A stretch of 64,000 nucleotides of DNA from contig CM049319.1 of NCBI GenBank assembly GCA_026874595.1, positions 65,092,417 to 65,156,416 of the forward strand. The letters run 5' to 3'. The notes beneath the pieces are model-generated. The model worked only from the letters and a program-made list of their open reading frames with translations, did no database searches and was not told where the DNA came from. The position numbers and the translations under genes were made by a program. Shown in pieces: positions 25,609-36,900 of the stretch. Positions within the stretch are counted from its first letter, which is position 1; each line of letters begins with the position of its first letter. Source of the DNA: Sipunculus nudus. Taxonomy: Eukaryota; Annelida; Sipuncula; Golfingiida; Sipunculidae.

Positions 25609-25764
25609 ATATAAGTATATAGTTAGACACATACAATGGTACCCGTATATATTATTTCATCATAATATATAAGCCCAAGAAAGCTGAGTTATGTTATAAT
25701 TCTGTATTGTCTTCAGATTGAACACAAAATGCTTGACATAGAGACGACTGCTCTAAATGGGTGA
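23043..25764 (+). CDS. Second tetraspanin-like membrane protein, 3' part only
   Basis: Best join: 23043-23132, 23242-23280, 24442-24550, 24626-24699, 25310-25414, 25717-25764 (phases 0/0, 0/0, 0/1, 1/0, 0/0, 0/stop), 142 codons in all. The first exon encodes a hydrophobic TM3-like helix. The following exons encode an extracellular-like stretch with two cysteines (A-D-F-C-E-G; I-E-C-D-H-Y). A TM helix (PLLMAAGVGMAVFL joined to LLTIIWCICKYR) is then formed across an intron, exactly as TM4 is split in the complete tetraspanin upstream. The cytoplasmic tail is about 45 residues, cysteine- and lysine-containing. No CCG motif, TM1, TM2 or start codon was found. Family assignment rests on exon architecture and the TM4 pattern, so it is moderate. 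Another multi-pass family is possible. Confidence 0.5.
23242..23280 (+). CDS. Possible 13-codon micro-exon
   Basis: 39 nt, phase 0, encoding WRNEQKQLAGKEV. The donor GTG|GTGAGT is strong but the acceptor (tttataag) has a poor pyrimidine tract. Skipping it would leave the frame intact. Confidence 0.3.
23319..23850. mobile_element. MITE-like element with perfect 12-bp inverted ends
   Basis: Left end GGCTCAGTCACA, right end TGTGACTGAGCC, an exact inverted repeat. The 532-bp interior is full of TACGA/TCGTA words and has no coding potential. It sits in an intron of the second tetraspanin-like gene. Target-site duplication not evident. Confidence 0.65.
24442..24550 (+). CDS. Tetraspanin-like exon (extracellular segment)
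   Basis: 36 codons plus 1 nt, from acceptor tttctcaag to donor AAAG|GTCTGT. It encodes a soluble segment with two cysteines (ADFCEG and NIECDHYAEK). Phase 1 at its end fits the 2-nt start of the next exon. Confidence 0.5.
24626..24699 (+). CDS. Tetraspanin-like exon (TM4 first half)
   Basis: 2 nt plus 24 codons ending MAAGVGMAVFL at donor CTG|GTAGGA. The acceptor gtaag is poor; a better acceptor at 24615 would put the TM frame out of register. Reading past the donor gives a false C-terminus (KHKKLK stop). Joining to 25310 yields a full TM helix, which is why this splice was chosen. Confidence 0.52.
25310..25414 (+). CDS. Tetraspanin-like exon (TM4 second half, tail)
   Basis: 35 codons, phase 0, between acceptor attattacag and donor TTG|GTAAGA, both good. 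It begins LLTIIWCICKYRLLSEKARA and continues with a tail containing three further cysteines counted after the helix. It corresponds in position to exon 8 of the upstream tetraspanin. Confidence 0.58.
25517..25605. repeat. (GA)n microsatellite with poly(G) interruption
   Basis: GA repeat split by a run of G near 25545-25556. It lies in the last intron of the second tetraspanin-like gene. Confidence 0.95.
25717..25764 (+). CDS. Tetraspanin-like terminal exon
   Basis: Acceptor attgtcttcag then 15 codons, IEHKMLDIETTALNG, and stop TGA. Phase 0 matches the preceding exon. Confidence 0.55.
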   Translation: MEHKMLDIETTALNG

Positions 25765-27033
25765 ACTACCACAGGATATTAATCCATCATTGTTAACTCA
25801 GACTCCCAAAGGTACTGAAGTTTAAAAAACAAAACATCTGGAAGGACAGAAATATCACAGGTGGAAGTCAAATAGAGAATATAAGAAACACTATAAGTGT
25901 ACAACAGAAGATATTTTTTTATCCTTTTCTGTCATCTATGAAAGGTGCCATACCTTTATTTTTTTTTATTCACTAATAATATATCTACATAGCCTGATAT
26001 GAAATAAAATGTATTTTTACTCAAATGTATAAATAACTGGTGTCACCATGTTAGGCCATCTAATTCCTACTGTTATTTGCGGATGAGGACGTGGTCACCC
26101 TCAGAGCATTCCTCCGGTTTCTACTAGGATGGAACTGGTCTATTTGCCACGAAACTGACTCCGGAGATAGATTCCCTCTTCGAGACTGTCCTCAGAGTAT
26201 TTTCTTGTTTTATTTTTGTACCCGTATCAAACCCTTGCCTCGCAGAAATATCGAAACCGCTCAGGGGGGATGCCATTTGGCGTACAGACTAACCTAGATG
26301 TCACATCGCATTTCACATAGCATAACGCTTGTACTTTAAATTTGGATAATGTTATACACAAAAAATGCATCCCAGTTAATAACTTGGAATTAACTGCTCT
26401 TAAAAGTTTATTATGACACAATCACATAAACAGCTAGAGTTGTTCTGAATTGTTCCCGGGTTGGATATAGATTGCTGTTGATGTATGATTCGGGGAATCA
26501 CATTCTCAATAATAAAATGTGGCAAATATGCTAATCAGTAATGTGCAAATAACATTAATCCGCTCAACCAGTAAAGTTAATACCTTAATTTATTGTTTAT
26601 TGACGTATATTGGTTATTGATGTACTTATCATATATCCACAAGGTATTATTGTGTTTAATCGTAGTTAACAGCAATTTACCTTTTTTTTGTCTGTTAGCA
26701 ACCTCAATAAAAAAAAGTTATGAAGGGATTTTTTTTTTGCAGATAGTAAGGGTAACATTGAAGGAACAATTCAATTAATTTTGGAGATAATCTTGAACAT
26801 TATGATGTTTTTGTTCAAATGATTCTTTGTGATTAGGACGAATAGTTTAGCCTTGCGGATGAGGAGAGGTATTCACAGGTATTAAAGCCCGCCTTTGTTC
26901 CCTTAAGGAAGAGCTGGCCTGTGATGCAACCATGAATCCCATGAACCATGACACGTTCCTCTTGGCTTGTGTTCATATACTCCCAGCACTTGTGGAGCAC
27001 ACGCTTATATTTTTGGCCAGAATCATATGGCGC

Positions 27034-27129
<96 letters not shown>

Positions 27130-27921
27130 GGCCTCGGACTACTTTTTTATTTTCGTATATACACGTACAGAAAATATCTGTTTGCTAAGCGACAACTATT
27201 AGCTGTGTATGCTTACAATTTCCATCTGGTAAACTTCCGTGTCAGCTGCATTTTTCGGACAATGGTAGAGTCCTGTTTTGATGGAAGTATTCACGTTACA
27301 TGTAATGAAGGTTGTTGTTCACTTCCTGGATTGATTAAAATCCCCATTTTATTGTAACTTTCGCTTATTGTTGACTTTGATGTTATATATGAATGGAACT
27401 GGAAGCTTTAGCTGCAGGAATTACGTTCATTTAATCTGATAATTAAATGCTTCCGAGTTCATGTTAAATTTTAACTAGTTATTTACAATGTGGTCTGATA
27501 CTGCCGCAGTTGTACATACTTGCGTGACAGATAATGTCAGTAATGAAGTCAATCATGTTTTTGCAATAAATATTGAAAACATACAGGGGTCATGAGTTAT
27601 ACGAGGGTCACATGTGTGTCAAGTTGTTTTCTGTTGGCGTCATCATACTTCGGTTGGCTTTTTTACGGAGGGTCATAGATTCCAGACGAAGCATCAAAAG
27701 GGTATCTATACAACCAAATATTCATGCATTCGATCAGACAAAGATAGAAACACACGGTTGGTTACTTATGTCGTGTGGAACCCCAACGACGATTTGTGCG
27801 CATGCGCTGTGGAGAACTAATCAAGTGATAAATTGACAACCAATTAGGTTCCTATATCTCTCCACCAAAGGGAAATAATCATAAAGAATTTCTCTGATTT
27901 CTATGATGGTTTTAAACCCAA
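25765..27921. other. No gene recognised; long (TA)n at 27037-27127
   Basis: The 141-aa and overlapping ORFs at 26932-27357 run through a 90-bp TA microsatellite in all frames and are artefacts. No splice-flanked exon was found. Confidence 0.5.
26003..26008 (+). terminator. Candidate poly(A) signal after the second tetraspanin-like gene
   Basis: AATAAA about 240 nt after the stop at 25764. AT-rich context makes it weak on its own. Confidence 0.25.
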
Positions 27922-28893
27922 CAAGTGACCCATGGGTCATGATGCTCAGCTGACTAAGAAGACATTCTCAAAAGGTATTTTATCATCTGAATGCCAAATT
28001 TTGTAGGTGGTATCCCCATTCAACTGAAGCTTAGCTCGGAGGATATGGGTAACAGAGACCTAATTTCAGGATTCCAAGGAGATTTTTCATGGACCTCCAT
28101 GGATGTCAATATAGAAGATTCTAGGTTCAATGGATACGATTTGTGCCCTGTTAAAAGAAAACCACATCTTTGAAGATATAAAAAATGAGTTAAAAGTGGC
28201 GCCACCATTCTGCAGAAACTGATGAAACATTCCATGACTTATATCTATGCAAAGAAGCATGGTGATCAATACATTAGTTGTTAAGATACTGGAGCTTTTG
28301 TATCAAATTTTCCATTTTTCTTGGGAGTACTTTGGAGCCCAATAGCTCAGATGTTATGGGTAACAGAGACCTAATTTTAGGTTTCCAAGAAGACATTTCA
28401 TGGGCCTCCTAGCATGTTAAGAAAGAAAATTCAAGATCCAGTTGTTACGATTTGTGCCCTGTTAACAGATATCTGCATCTTAAGAGGTTTCAAAAATAGA
28501 GAAAAAAATTCGTAAAAATCGAAAAATACAGGTGGCGCCACCAGACTGCAGAACCTGATGTAACATTCCATGATCAATATCCATGCACAGAATCATGAGG
28601 ATCAATGCAACGGTTGTTCAGATACAGGAGCTTTTGTATCAAATTTTACATTATTCCGGGGGGTACTTCTGAGCCCTATAGCTCGTCGGATATGCGTAAC
28701 AGAGACCTAATTTCAGGATTTTAAGAGATTTTTCATGGACCTCCATGGATGTCAAGATAGGAGATTCTAGGTCCAGTGTTTACAATTTGTGCCTGGTTAA
28801 CGGTCAGATGGACAGACGGACTGCTAGACAGACAGACGGCTGACGGACAAAGAGTGATCGCTATAGCTCAGACGACTTTCAGTCAGCTGAACT
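27922..28893 (-). mobile_element. Family-1 tandem-core element E3
   Basis: Reverse orientation: starts CAAGTGACCCATGGGTCATG, has three monomers, and ends with GACGGAC-rich sequence and the hairpin AGCTCAGACGACTTTCAGTC-AGCTGAACT. About 970 bp, the shortest apparently complete copy. Confidence 0.75.
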
Positions 28894-30086
28894 AAAAATG
28901 ATCTATATTATTTTGTACTTAATCTAGTTCTCATGAATATCAGTTTTTAAGTTCCTTCATTTGGCTTTCTTTCGTTGTATGTCAAACTTGCTGTATATTT
29001 TGGGACAGAAACAATAAAAAAGTTGTTCACTAAGTAAGGGTAAGATGCTATAAAATGTAAAATCAACAACAACAAATACAGAAAATGTGTTTATTCATAA
29101 CTGATTATAAAACCTGCCCAGTGTTCTGTACAATTTTTCAGACAGATGATTTAGACGATTACACTAAACTAAAACTGAGTTTCACAGCCAGTGCAGTATT
29201 GCTTGAAATAAAGAAAAAAAATGAATACAAATTACATAACAATCAATCATATTACCCTAAAAAAATTGGAATTTGTTTTCCTGTCTAAAAACCAGCTCCG
29301 TATGGAGAACAATATCTTTGAAACAGTATAATTTATCAAACTCTTCATATGTTTTTTGTTCAATAAATAGCTCACACAGAATGGGTAATCAAATAAAGCA
29401 AAGTCGTGTAAATAAAATTCAACATTAAACATGAAAATAACAAAACAGCATGCCAACAAACCAAATAATGCAATCCCGGGTCCCCTGAACAATATGTAAC
29501 ATGGAATGTCTGAAACGGTTACTCAGCAATGTGCAACGGCAACTCCTCCCATAATCTAGAAAATTGTGAAAATAAAGGGTTCAATGGCACAATCTGGGGG
29601 TAGTCTTCAAAACATCATGATGCACATAATCCGGTCTTGTCTCAATGGTTTCAGGTATAACCCTGTAATTTTTTTATTCCTCAGACCTTTAGGTACATTG
29701 GGGGGGGGGGGGGGGAGGGGGGACCCCAACCCCAATCCACCCCCGATAATGTAAATCAAACAGAATCAACGAAGCAAAAATATATGAAACTAAACAAATA
29801 ATGTTTTATTATCAATTTGCAGGGGGAAAAACGTTGAACTGAGTGAACTATGTACTTCAAGAGAATCTATGGAAAATTGAAAATTCATTGAGATTAGTGA
29901 AGAAATTAAAGATAGTAAAAGAAAAGAGAAACTTTAACGAACTATCATGTGAAAGCATTAGAAACAAAATACTAGAAATATTTTTCCCTGAAATTGAATA
30001 GGAAGAAATGTATACTACCTTAAACTTGAATGTATAGTAAAGAGCAACGAATGGACGCCACTTGTTTAAAACACTCTTGGCATTAA

Positions 30087-30283
30087 ACTTGTCCGTTATT
30101 AAGAACCAGAGACGCACATGATACCCTGTGTAGGGTCGGTAATGTACATTTAACTTGTCCGTTATTAAGAACCAGAGACGTACATGATACCCTGTGTAGG
30201 GCCGGTAATGTACATTAAACTTGTCCGTTATTAAGAACCAGAGACGTACATGATACACTGTGTAGGGCCGGTAATGTACATAC
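30087..30283. repeat. 66-bp unit, three tandem copies
   Basis: Unit contains 'ttattaagaaccagagacg' and 'gtgtagggccggtaatgtac'. Because 66 is a multiple of three, the - strand stays open for 150 codons with a repeated 22-residue peptide. No splice or start context supports translation. Confidence 0.85.
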
Positions 30284-32945
30284 AATAAAAGAAACGTGTC
30301 GTTTATCACTAGATTAGTGACAAATCAATGAGTAAGAGACGGCAACATAAACACATACATGCACTGGGTATACATAAACTTTTGTTTCTTTGGCAATTGC
30401 TAAATTTCTTTCAGAAAATGACTTATTCATTGTTAGACATGAAAAAATCGTATTCCTAAGTTTTTGAGTCTTTATCATTTTTTGTCTAAATCAAGGTTTT
30501 AAGAAATCGTAATGAAAGACGGTTTGCAATTTGAAATAACGATCTCTACTCAAAGTAGTTCACACACAGAACGAATAAACACACATCGTGTTATTATATA
30601 TGCGCAGTGATCACATATCCAGATTGAACATCAGTTCATGTATTTACAATGTTAAATGTTTACATATATACTTACATTTAAGTTTACATATTTACATGTA
30701 ACCGTGTTGAGTATTATAAATAAGACAAGAACGGCACTCAGCAAATGTTGAGCTTCGAAAAGTAGTTATATTCACACAAAATTTCCTTAAAGCATCATTA
30801 AACTTCTTATTTTCATGTATAACTCGCCTCTATTCTACATTATGCACTCGAAATACTTTCTCACAATTAACTGTTGATTAATAAAATGCTCTCCCTGTTT
30901 CTTTGTATTTTTCTTCTGAAAACCACATAATCAAATCATAATCACCTGTATTTTCTTAAAATAATCCCCCAAGGAGTCATTATCTATCAGCAGTGTTAAT
31001 TGATTTAATGAGTGCTGAATGAGTAAGAGATTAAAAACCCACAGACGCAAAACATATCTGCTGTATCATTTAAACATATACAAGGCTAAACATTAAATCC
31101 CATCTCAAAAACCATGCAGGCGTTCATTAGATATCTTACACATCCATAATTTGTCTAATTCTGTGATTCTACAGATAAATTATCTAAAAAAACTTACTTA
31201 TATCACAGTTATGTGCTAGCTTTATCACAACACAACACAAACAGTTACAGTATGAAGATGGATAACCTATCAGGGAAAGGTTGAAAAAAAAGAAAAATAC
31301 ATTGATTGAATTAGCCAATAAGAAACAATTCATCTTATTTCTGACCAATGACATTCTATTTTACATTGTGCTGAGAGACTGTCGACTGTTATTGAATGTT
31401 GACCTTCACCTCTAACTGGATAATCAAATATTCTTAATAAATGGAAACAGGAACATATTATGATACAAAGATTTGACTATCTGATTCCACATCATGATGA
31501 AATATACCTTTACAGGTTTACAAACATCCAACAAGAAACTTAAAAAAACTGTGTCTGAGACAAAATGTTCTCACTGGGTATTAGATATGAGATCTGCTGC
31601 TAGCATGGATGAATATGAAATACCCAACCTGGAGTATAATTAATTGAAGAATAAAGTTATATTTGGCACATGTGACCACACAACAATATGAAGTAAATGT
31701 TCTTAATGAACTGAGCAAATAATAGCTTAAATTAATTAACTAATTATTACACAAAACTAATCAGCAGATTTCAAGTCACCTTACAGCACCGTTATGTACA
31801 GTTTATAGGATTCTGTGATATTATCAATAGATAAAATGTAAGATTAATTGTACCCTGAAACATACATGGCACCATTACATAGCATATATGGTCATGTAGG
31901 CCATTCACACCAACTAAGTACATGAGAATACAATGACTGCAAATACCTGTCCCACTGATATCCTCTTTCCAAGTATTTCATTGTTACATTAATAAATTAA
32001 TCAAAAAGATTCTCCTATTTGTACAATTCAAATGAAATAAATACGTTTTGTAAAATTCAATATTAAAACATTAGTATCCATCTCACAGGCTATCCTGTCA
32101 TGCAGTTTATTAATTCCACAACAGAGTTTAAAATGAGGGAAGAGAGGACCTGGAACATCTATATTATACCTCCATGATACCAAATAAAGCATCATTATAT
32201 ACATGTATATACATTATACACATGAGCATGCAGGAATATTACTACAGTATATTTATGTATAGAGTTATTATAAAATGTGGAACTTCCTTGCAGAATAAAA
32301 ACAGTTCACAATAATACATGAAGTGCCTTACAACAGCACGGTCTACCTTCTCTGATCAAGGTTTTGCATCTGTATGTGAACATGGATGTTGCCATACTTT
32401 GCATATACCTAGAGTATATTACATCTAACATATGTACAAGTTTTTAAAAATATTAGTTTTACAAACAATATGTGGTCCCTTATACCATATCAGAGAATGG
32501 TCAAGAATAAGGCATTGTTTATGCATTTAGAAATATCAGACACATGCAGTATTAGATTCAGCATTAAACATTACAAGATGACTATATAAAAAATCTGCCA
32601 ATGTCTGAATATATAAAATATATAATAGTTACATTATCTATCCTTGATCTGCTAAAAATCATACTAAAGATGCTACTGTTATTATATAGTACACCAGGGG
32701 TACATCTGCAGGTCCTCAGCATTATATATTACTCTGTTGAGGATGGACTGAGCCATGTGTATAGTTGGTCTCTCAAAATTTCATGAGTCCTCAACACACT
32801 CTGTATAATATATGGTAGTTTGGTATACACTCACCGACATTTGAGTGTTTATGTGTCTTCTGTACCACCAAGTATGCCCTGTGTTAGACAACACTTTATC
32901 ATTTCCAGCACCAGAGACTCTCTTGGTTCAAATTACTATATGCTG

Positions 32946-33210
32946 ATTGGTGATTCATGTCATCTGACTGATGATCCTTGAATCTAATTGGCCATTTTAG
33001 GTCAGCTGATGGTGGATCCATACATTCTGCTCACCTTACTGCCATTCAAAGTCACCTGACTGTTGGTTCTCTTATCTGATTGGACACTGGGCAGTCTGCT
33101 GATTGGTAATCAGCATCACCTAATGATACTCCTGTATCCTGATTGGCCTAGCTCCTGGGTTATGATTGGTTGTTAGTATTACCTGAGCATTGATCCTGTG
33201 ATTTTATTGG
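32946..33210 (-). promoter_or_regulatory. Cluster of seven ATTGG boxes (CCAAT on the gene strand)
   Basis: ATTGG at 32946, 32987, 33079, 33102, 33142, 33165 and 33206, often within CTGATTGG, interspersed with CAGCTGA/CACCTGA words. It looks like a degenerate repeat just past the KIAA1549-like stop codon. Function unknown. Confidence 0.3.
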
Positions 33211-33219
33211 CTGTTTGGG

Positions 33220-33906
33220 TCAGCTGAAGGTTGCCCCAGGCATCTGTTCAGCTGCTCTTTGTGAGAGTCTCAGCAATTCATTTTTTATGGATGATACAAG
33301 GGGCTCAGCCGAAGCCCCTGGTTTCATCACTTTACTCACTATATCCAACTCATCATCAGAGCCACTGGCTCGTGGGACACGCTCATGTTTTGGTTTCACA
33401 GCACCATTTTGTTTTTCAAGCACCTTACCATCCGAAGCATTTAGACCGTTATTGTGGATAAGGTCAAGGTCAGCATCAACAGATGTCAGATGCAAAGGGA
33501 GCACCGCAGTTTCCTCTATAACATCTTTTTCCTGATGCACACCATTCACTTTCCCTGAATAACCAGAAGAATTCAGATTTCTCTTGTTCCGATGTTTTTC
33601 ACGTGCACTGGTTCCCTTTGGCGGTTTATTAAACATGCTGCTGCTCATACTAAGGCTAGTGTAATCTGTGGGTAATAAGTCTTTCTTACTCGTGATTGGT
33701 GCTGTGGGAGTGCCGCCTAGATTTGTCTCCTGCATTTTGAGCGGTAATGTATCAGACTCCGTTGAACCCTGACTGCTCATCTGGAAGGCTTGGACGGCAC
33801 TGGTTGGATGCTGACCCCTGGATGACTGTGAAGTTGCTCTTGGTTCTTCGAATGCTTGTTTCACCGATCGTATTGGTGTCTCTACAGCACCAGCCAGAAC
33901 CCTCTC
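33220..33906 (-). CDS. KIAA1549: KIAA1549-like terminal exon with conserved C-terminus
   Basis: 228 codons plus TGA, acceptor ttttatcag. A Ser/Thr/Lys-rich, probably disordered sequence ending SSIKNELLRLSQRAAEQ... and matching the family's C-terminal I-x-x-ELLRLSQ motif. Frame runs open upstream into an 18-bp minisatellite in the intron, so the longer ORF seen there is artificial. Confidence 0.92.
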   Translation of the reverse strand, partial: ERVLAGAVETPIRSVKQAFEEPRATSQSSRGQHPTSAVQAFQMSSQGSTESDTLPLKMQETNLGGTPTAPITSKKDLLPTDYTSLSMSSSMFNKPPKGTSAREKHRNKRNLNSSGYSGKVNGVHQEKDVIEETAVLPLHLTSVDADLDLIHNNGLNASDGKVLEKQNGAVKPKHERVPRASGSDDELDIVSKVMKPGASAEPLVSSIKNELLRLSQRAAEQMPGATFS

Positions 33907-36900
33907 CTGATAAAACATGATACACAGTATGACTATGAAACACAGTGTGACTATGATACACAGTATGACTATGATACACTGTATGACTATGACACACAGT
34001 ATGACTATGACACACAGAATGACTATGACACACAGAATGACTATGATACACAGTATGACTATGATACACAATATGACTATGATACACAGTATGACCATGA
34101 TATACAGTATGACTATGACACACAGAATGACTATGACACACAGAATGACTATGACTCACAGTATGACTATGAAACACAGTGTGACTATGACACACAGTAT
34201 GACTATGACACACAGAATCACTATGATACACAGTATGACTATGATACAAAGTATAGCTATGATACACAGAATGACTATGATACAGAGTATGACTATGATA
34301 CAGAGTATAACTATGACACACAGTTTGACTATATACACAGAATGACAATGATACACAGAATGACTATGATACACAGTGTGACTATGATACACAGAATGAC
34401 TATGATACACAGTATGACTATGATACACAGAATGACTATGATACACAGAATGACTATGAAACAAAGTATGACTATGATACACAAAATGACTATGATACAC
34501 AGAATGACTATGACACACAGAATGACTATATGATACACAGAATGACTATATGATACACAGAATGACTATGATACACAGAATGACTATGATACACAGAATT
34601 ACTATGACACACAGAATGACTATGATATACAGAATGACTATGAAACAGAGTATGACTATAAACACAGTATGACTATGACACACAGAATGACTATGATACA
34701 CAGAATGACTATGATACACAGAATGACTATGATACACAGCATGACTATGATACAAACATCACTAAAGATATTGTCCAGATTGATGCCCCGTGCAGAACAT
34801 GTTAAGAAAACAGACCTACCCAACCTGCAGAACCATTCCTTTGGTTTGAAGTTCAACCAAGACCATGGCATACCATAGGAACAGACTTGTTTGAGCTAGA
34901 CAGAACAAATTACCTATTCATAGCCAACTACTACACCATGGTATACATTCACACAAAAGGTAACACCACTGAGCCCAAACGGAATCTTATACACTTCAAT
35001 GAAGCAGATGATGGGCAAACATGTATTCCAACAAAATTTGTCATCGACAACAGTCCACATTACGCTAGCCAAGAATTCTCAGATTTTGCCAAAGCCTTGG
35101 GATTCTAGCACATTTCAACTTCTCCTAGAAGACCATAAGGTAATGGATTCATAGAACAAACAATTAAAACAATCAAACAAACGCTGATGAATGCAAAAGC
35201 AACAAATACTGTTATTGACTTTGCAACGCAAATCAGCAATCACCTGGAAAGCTCAGCAGAATTACTCCTGGGATGGTCTAAAGATAAAAACAGTACTCCC
35301 ACCTGAACTTGAAAACTTAATCAGGAGCAATGAAGATATTCAACAGGAACTTGTCACTCACCAGGAATCGCAGAAATATTATCATGATCAAACTGCTCTA
35401 TAGAGAGGATTTCAGCCATTAATCCCAGGACAGAGTGTGACAATTCCAGACCCAGATACACATCATTGGAAACCTCCAATTGCTTGCATTTATAGGCAAG
35501 CCAACCAAGATCATACATCGTGGAGACCACTAATGGGCATTTACTCCGATGTAACACACAGGACATCAGAAATGTACCACAGCAGCCATTTCTAAACCCT
35601 GGGAATATGTAAACAGACCCCAGTGAAACTTGACAGGAAGATGAACTTGAAAGGACAACTGACAACTCACAAGATAGCTCTGAAATTGAACCTCTAACAA
35701 AAAATCCAAGACACGTTTCATTTACCAACCCGCTTGAGCAGCCAATGCCACCATCTACTGATCAGCGTTGTACATGGTCTTGCAGAATGTTTAGAAGTCC
35801 AAATCAACTTATCCAGAACATGTAGGATCCACAGAATGGCTGTGATGTTGCTTAGTTTAGTTACAGCACATAACTGCTCATAAGTATATTGATGCTAAAT
35901 TAAGTTTCAGCACACTATTATCTGCTCATAAGTATACTGAATATAGTTAATTTTTCTTCACAGACAGCTATTGTGACAACTACCATATTTAAAATGATTG
36001 CTTGTATTTTGTGAACATGACGGTTTTCTTACATATACGTACCGCAATACAAAACATTCATTATCATTACTGGACTCTGTGATCTCTTAAGAACAACATA
36101 CTTTTATCTTTATTTGAGAAAAGGGGCTGTAATAGTACAGTAAAATACTGATCCGAGCTCCCCCGGCACACCTGTGTATCACTAGTGCTAGTCAACATGG
36201 CCGTTTTATCACAACTTGTTTTGGTGAGTTACTTTGCTGCCTTTGTGTCGCCTATATAATTCATATCACACAATAAGAAACCATCACACGTATCATCACT
36301 ATCATATACAGTACCACTATGATATACAATATCACTATGATAAGCAGCATCACTTGCATTTAATGCTCAGATACCATATACAGTATACTTTTGTATAAAG
36401 ACCACCCAATGCAGCAATATGACATCTGCTTACATGACCATAGTTCTAACTATAGCCGAGCATGTGAAGAACCAGCTACCAATAACATTTAACATGGACA
36501 TCCCCTGCAACATGACTACTTGATGGTGCTTTCAGCAGAAAAGTTAGCAGGATTTTATGGGATGTATATATTAATGAATTTTTTTAAAAGTTTATTTATT
36601 TTACATAGACTGTACAAATAGTTATTGTAATTAACCAAGATCCTATAGCTTACATGGTGGCATTCAGCAATGCCTAGTTAATATGCCACACAAACGCATG
36701 ACACAGACAAACCCATGAAACAATTAAATTTTAAACTCTACTTTTTAGTCCTTGCTAAGCAGATTTATGGTTAATTTTCATTCAATGTGACAACTCAGAG
36801 GTGGACTGGAGTTTCATTCTCTGAATAATACAATTAAAGGAAATATATAATCATTGTAACAAATAACATTATAACAGTTTTTTTATGGTGTTTTTTAAGC

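Larger units (their letters stand above)
28900..33219 (-). other. Probable 3' UTR / 3' flank of the KIAA1549-like gene
   Basis: No convincing coding exon on either strand. AT-rich, mostly free of the dispersed families, which suggests a long 3' UTR, but I cannot place a poly(A) site. It contains a 66-bp triplicate (30087-30283), a G-run near 29700 and a cluster of ATTGG boxes next to the stop codon. Confidence 0.35.

Noticed and set aside
26932-27357. 141-aa ORF with Ile-Tyr repeats
   Set aside because: Runs through a TA microsatellite, open in several frames at once, with no splice or family support.
33856-34533. 225-aa YDYDTQ-repeat ORF (+) and 198-292-aa ORFs (-) over the same region
   Set aside because: They are translations of an 18-bp minisatellite whose period is divisible by three. 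Only the 33220-33906 part of the - strand ORF is a real exon.
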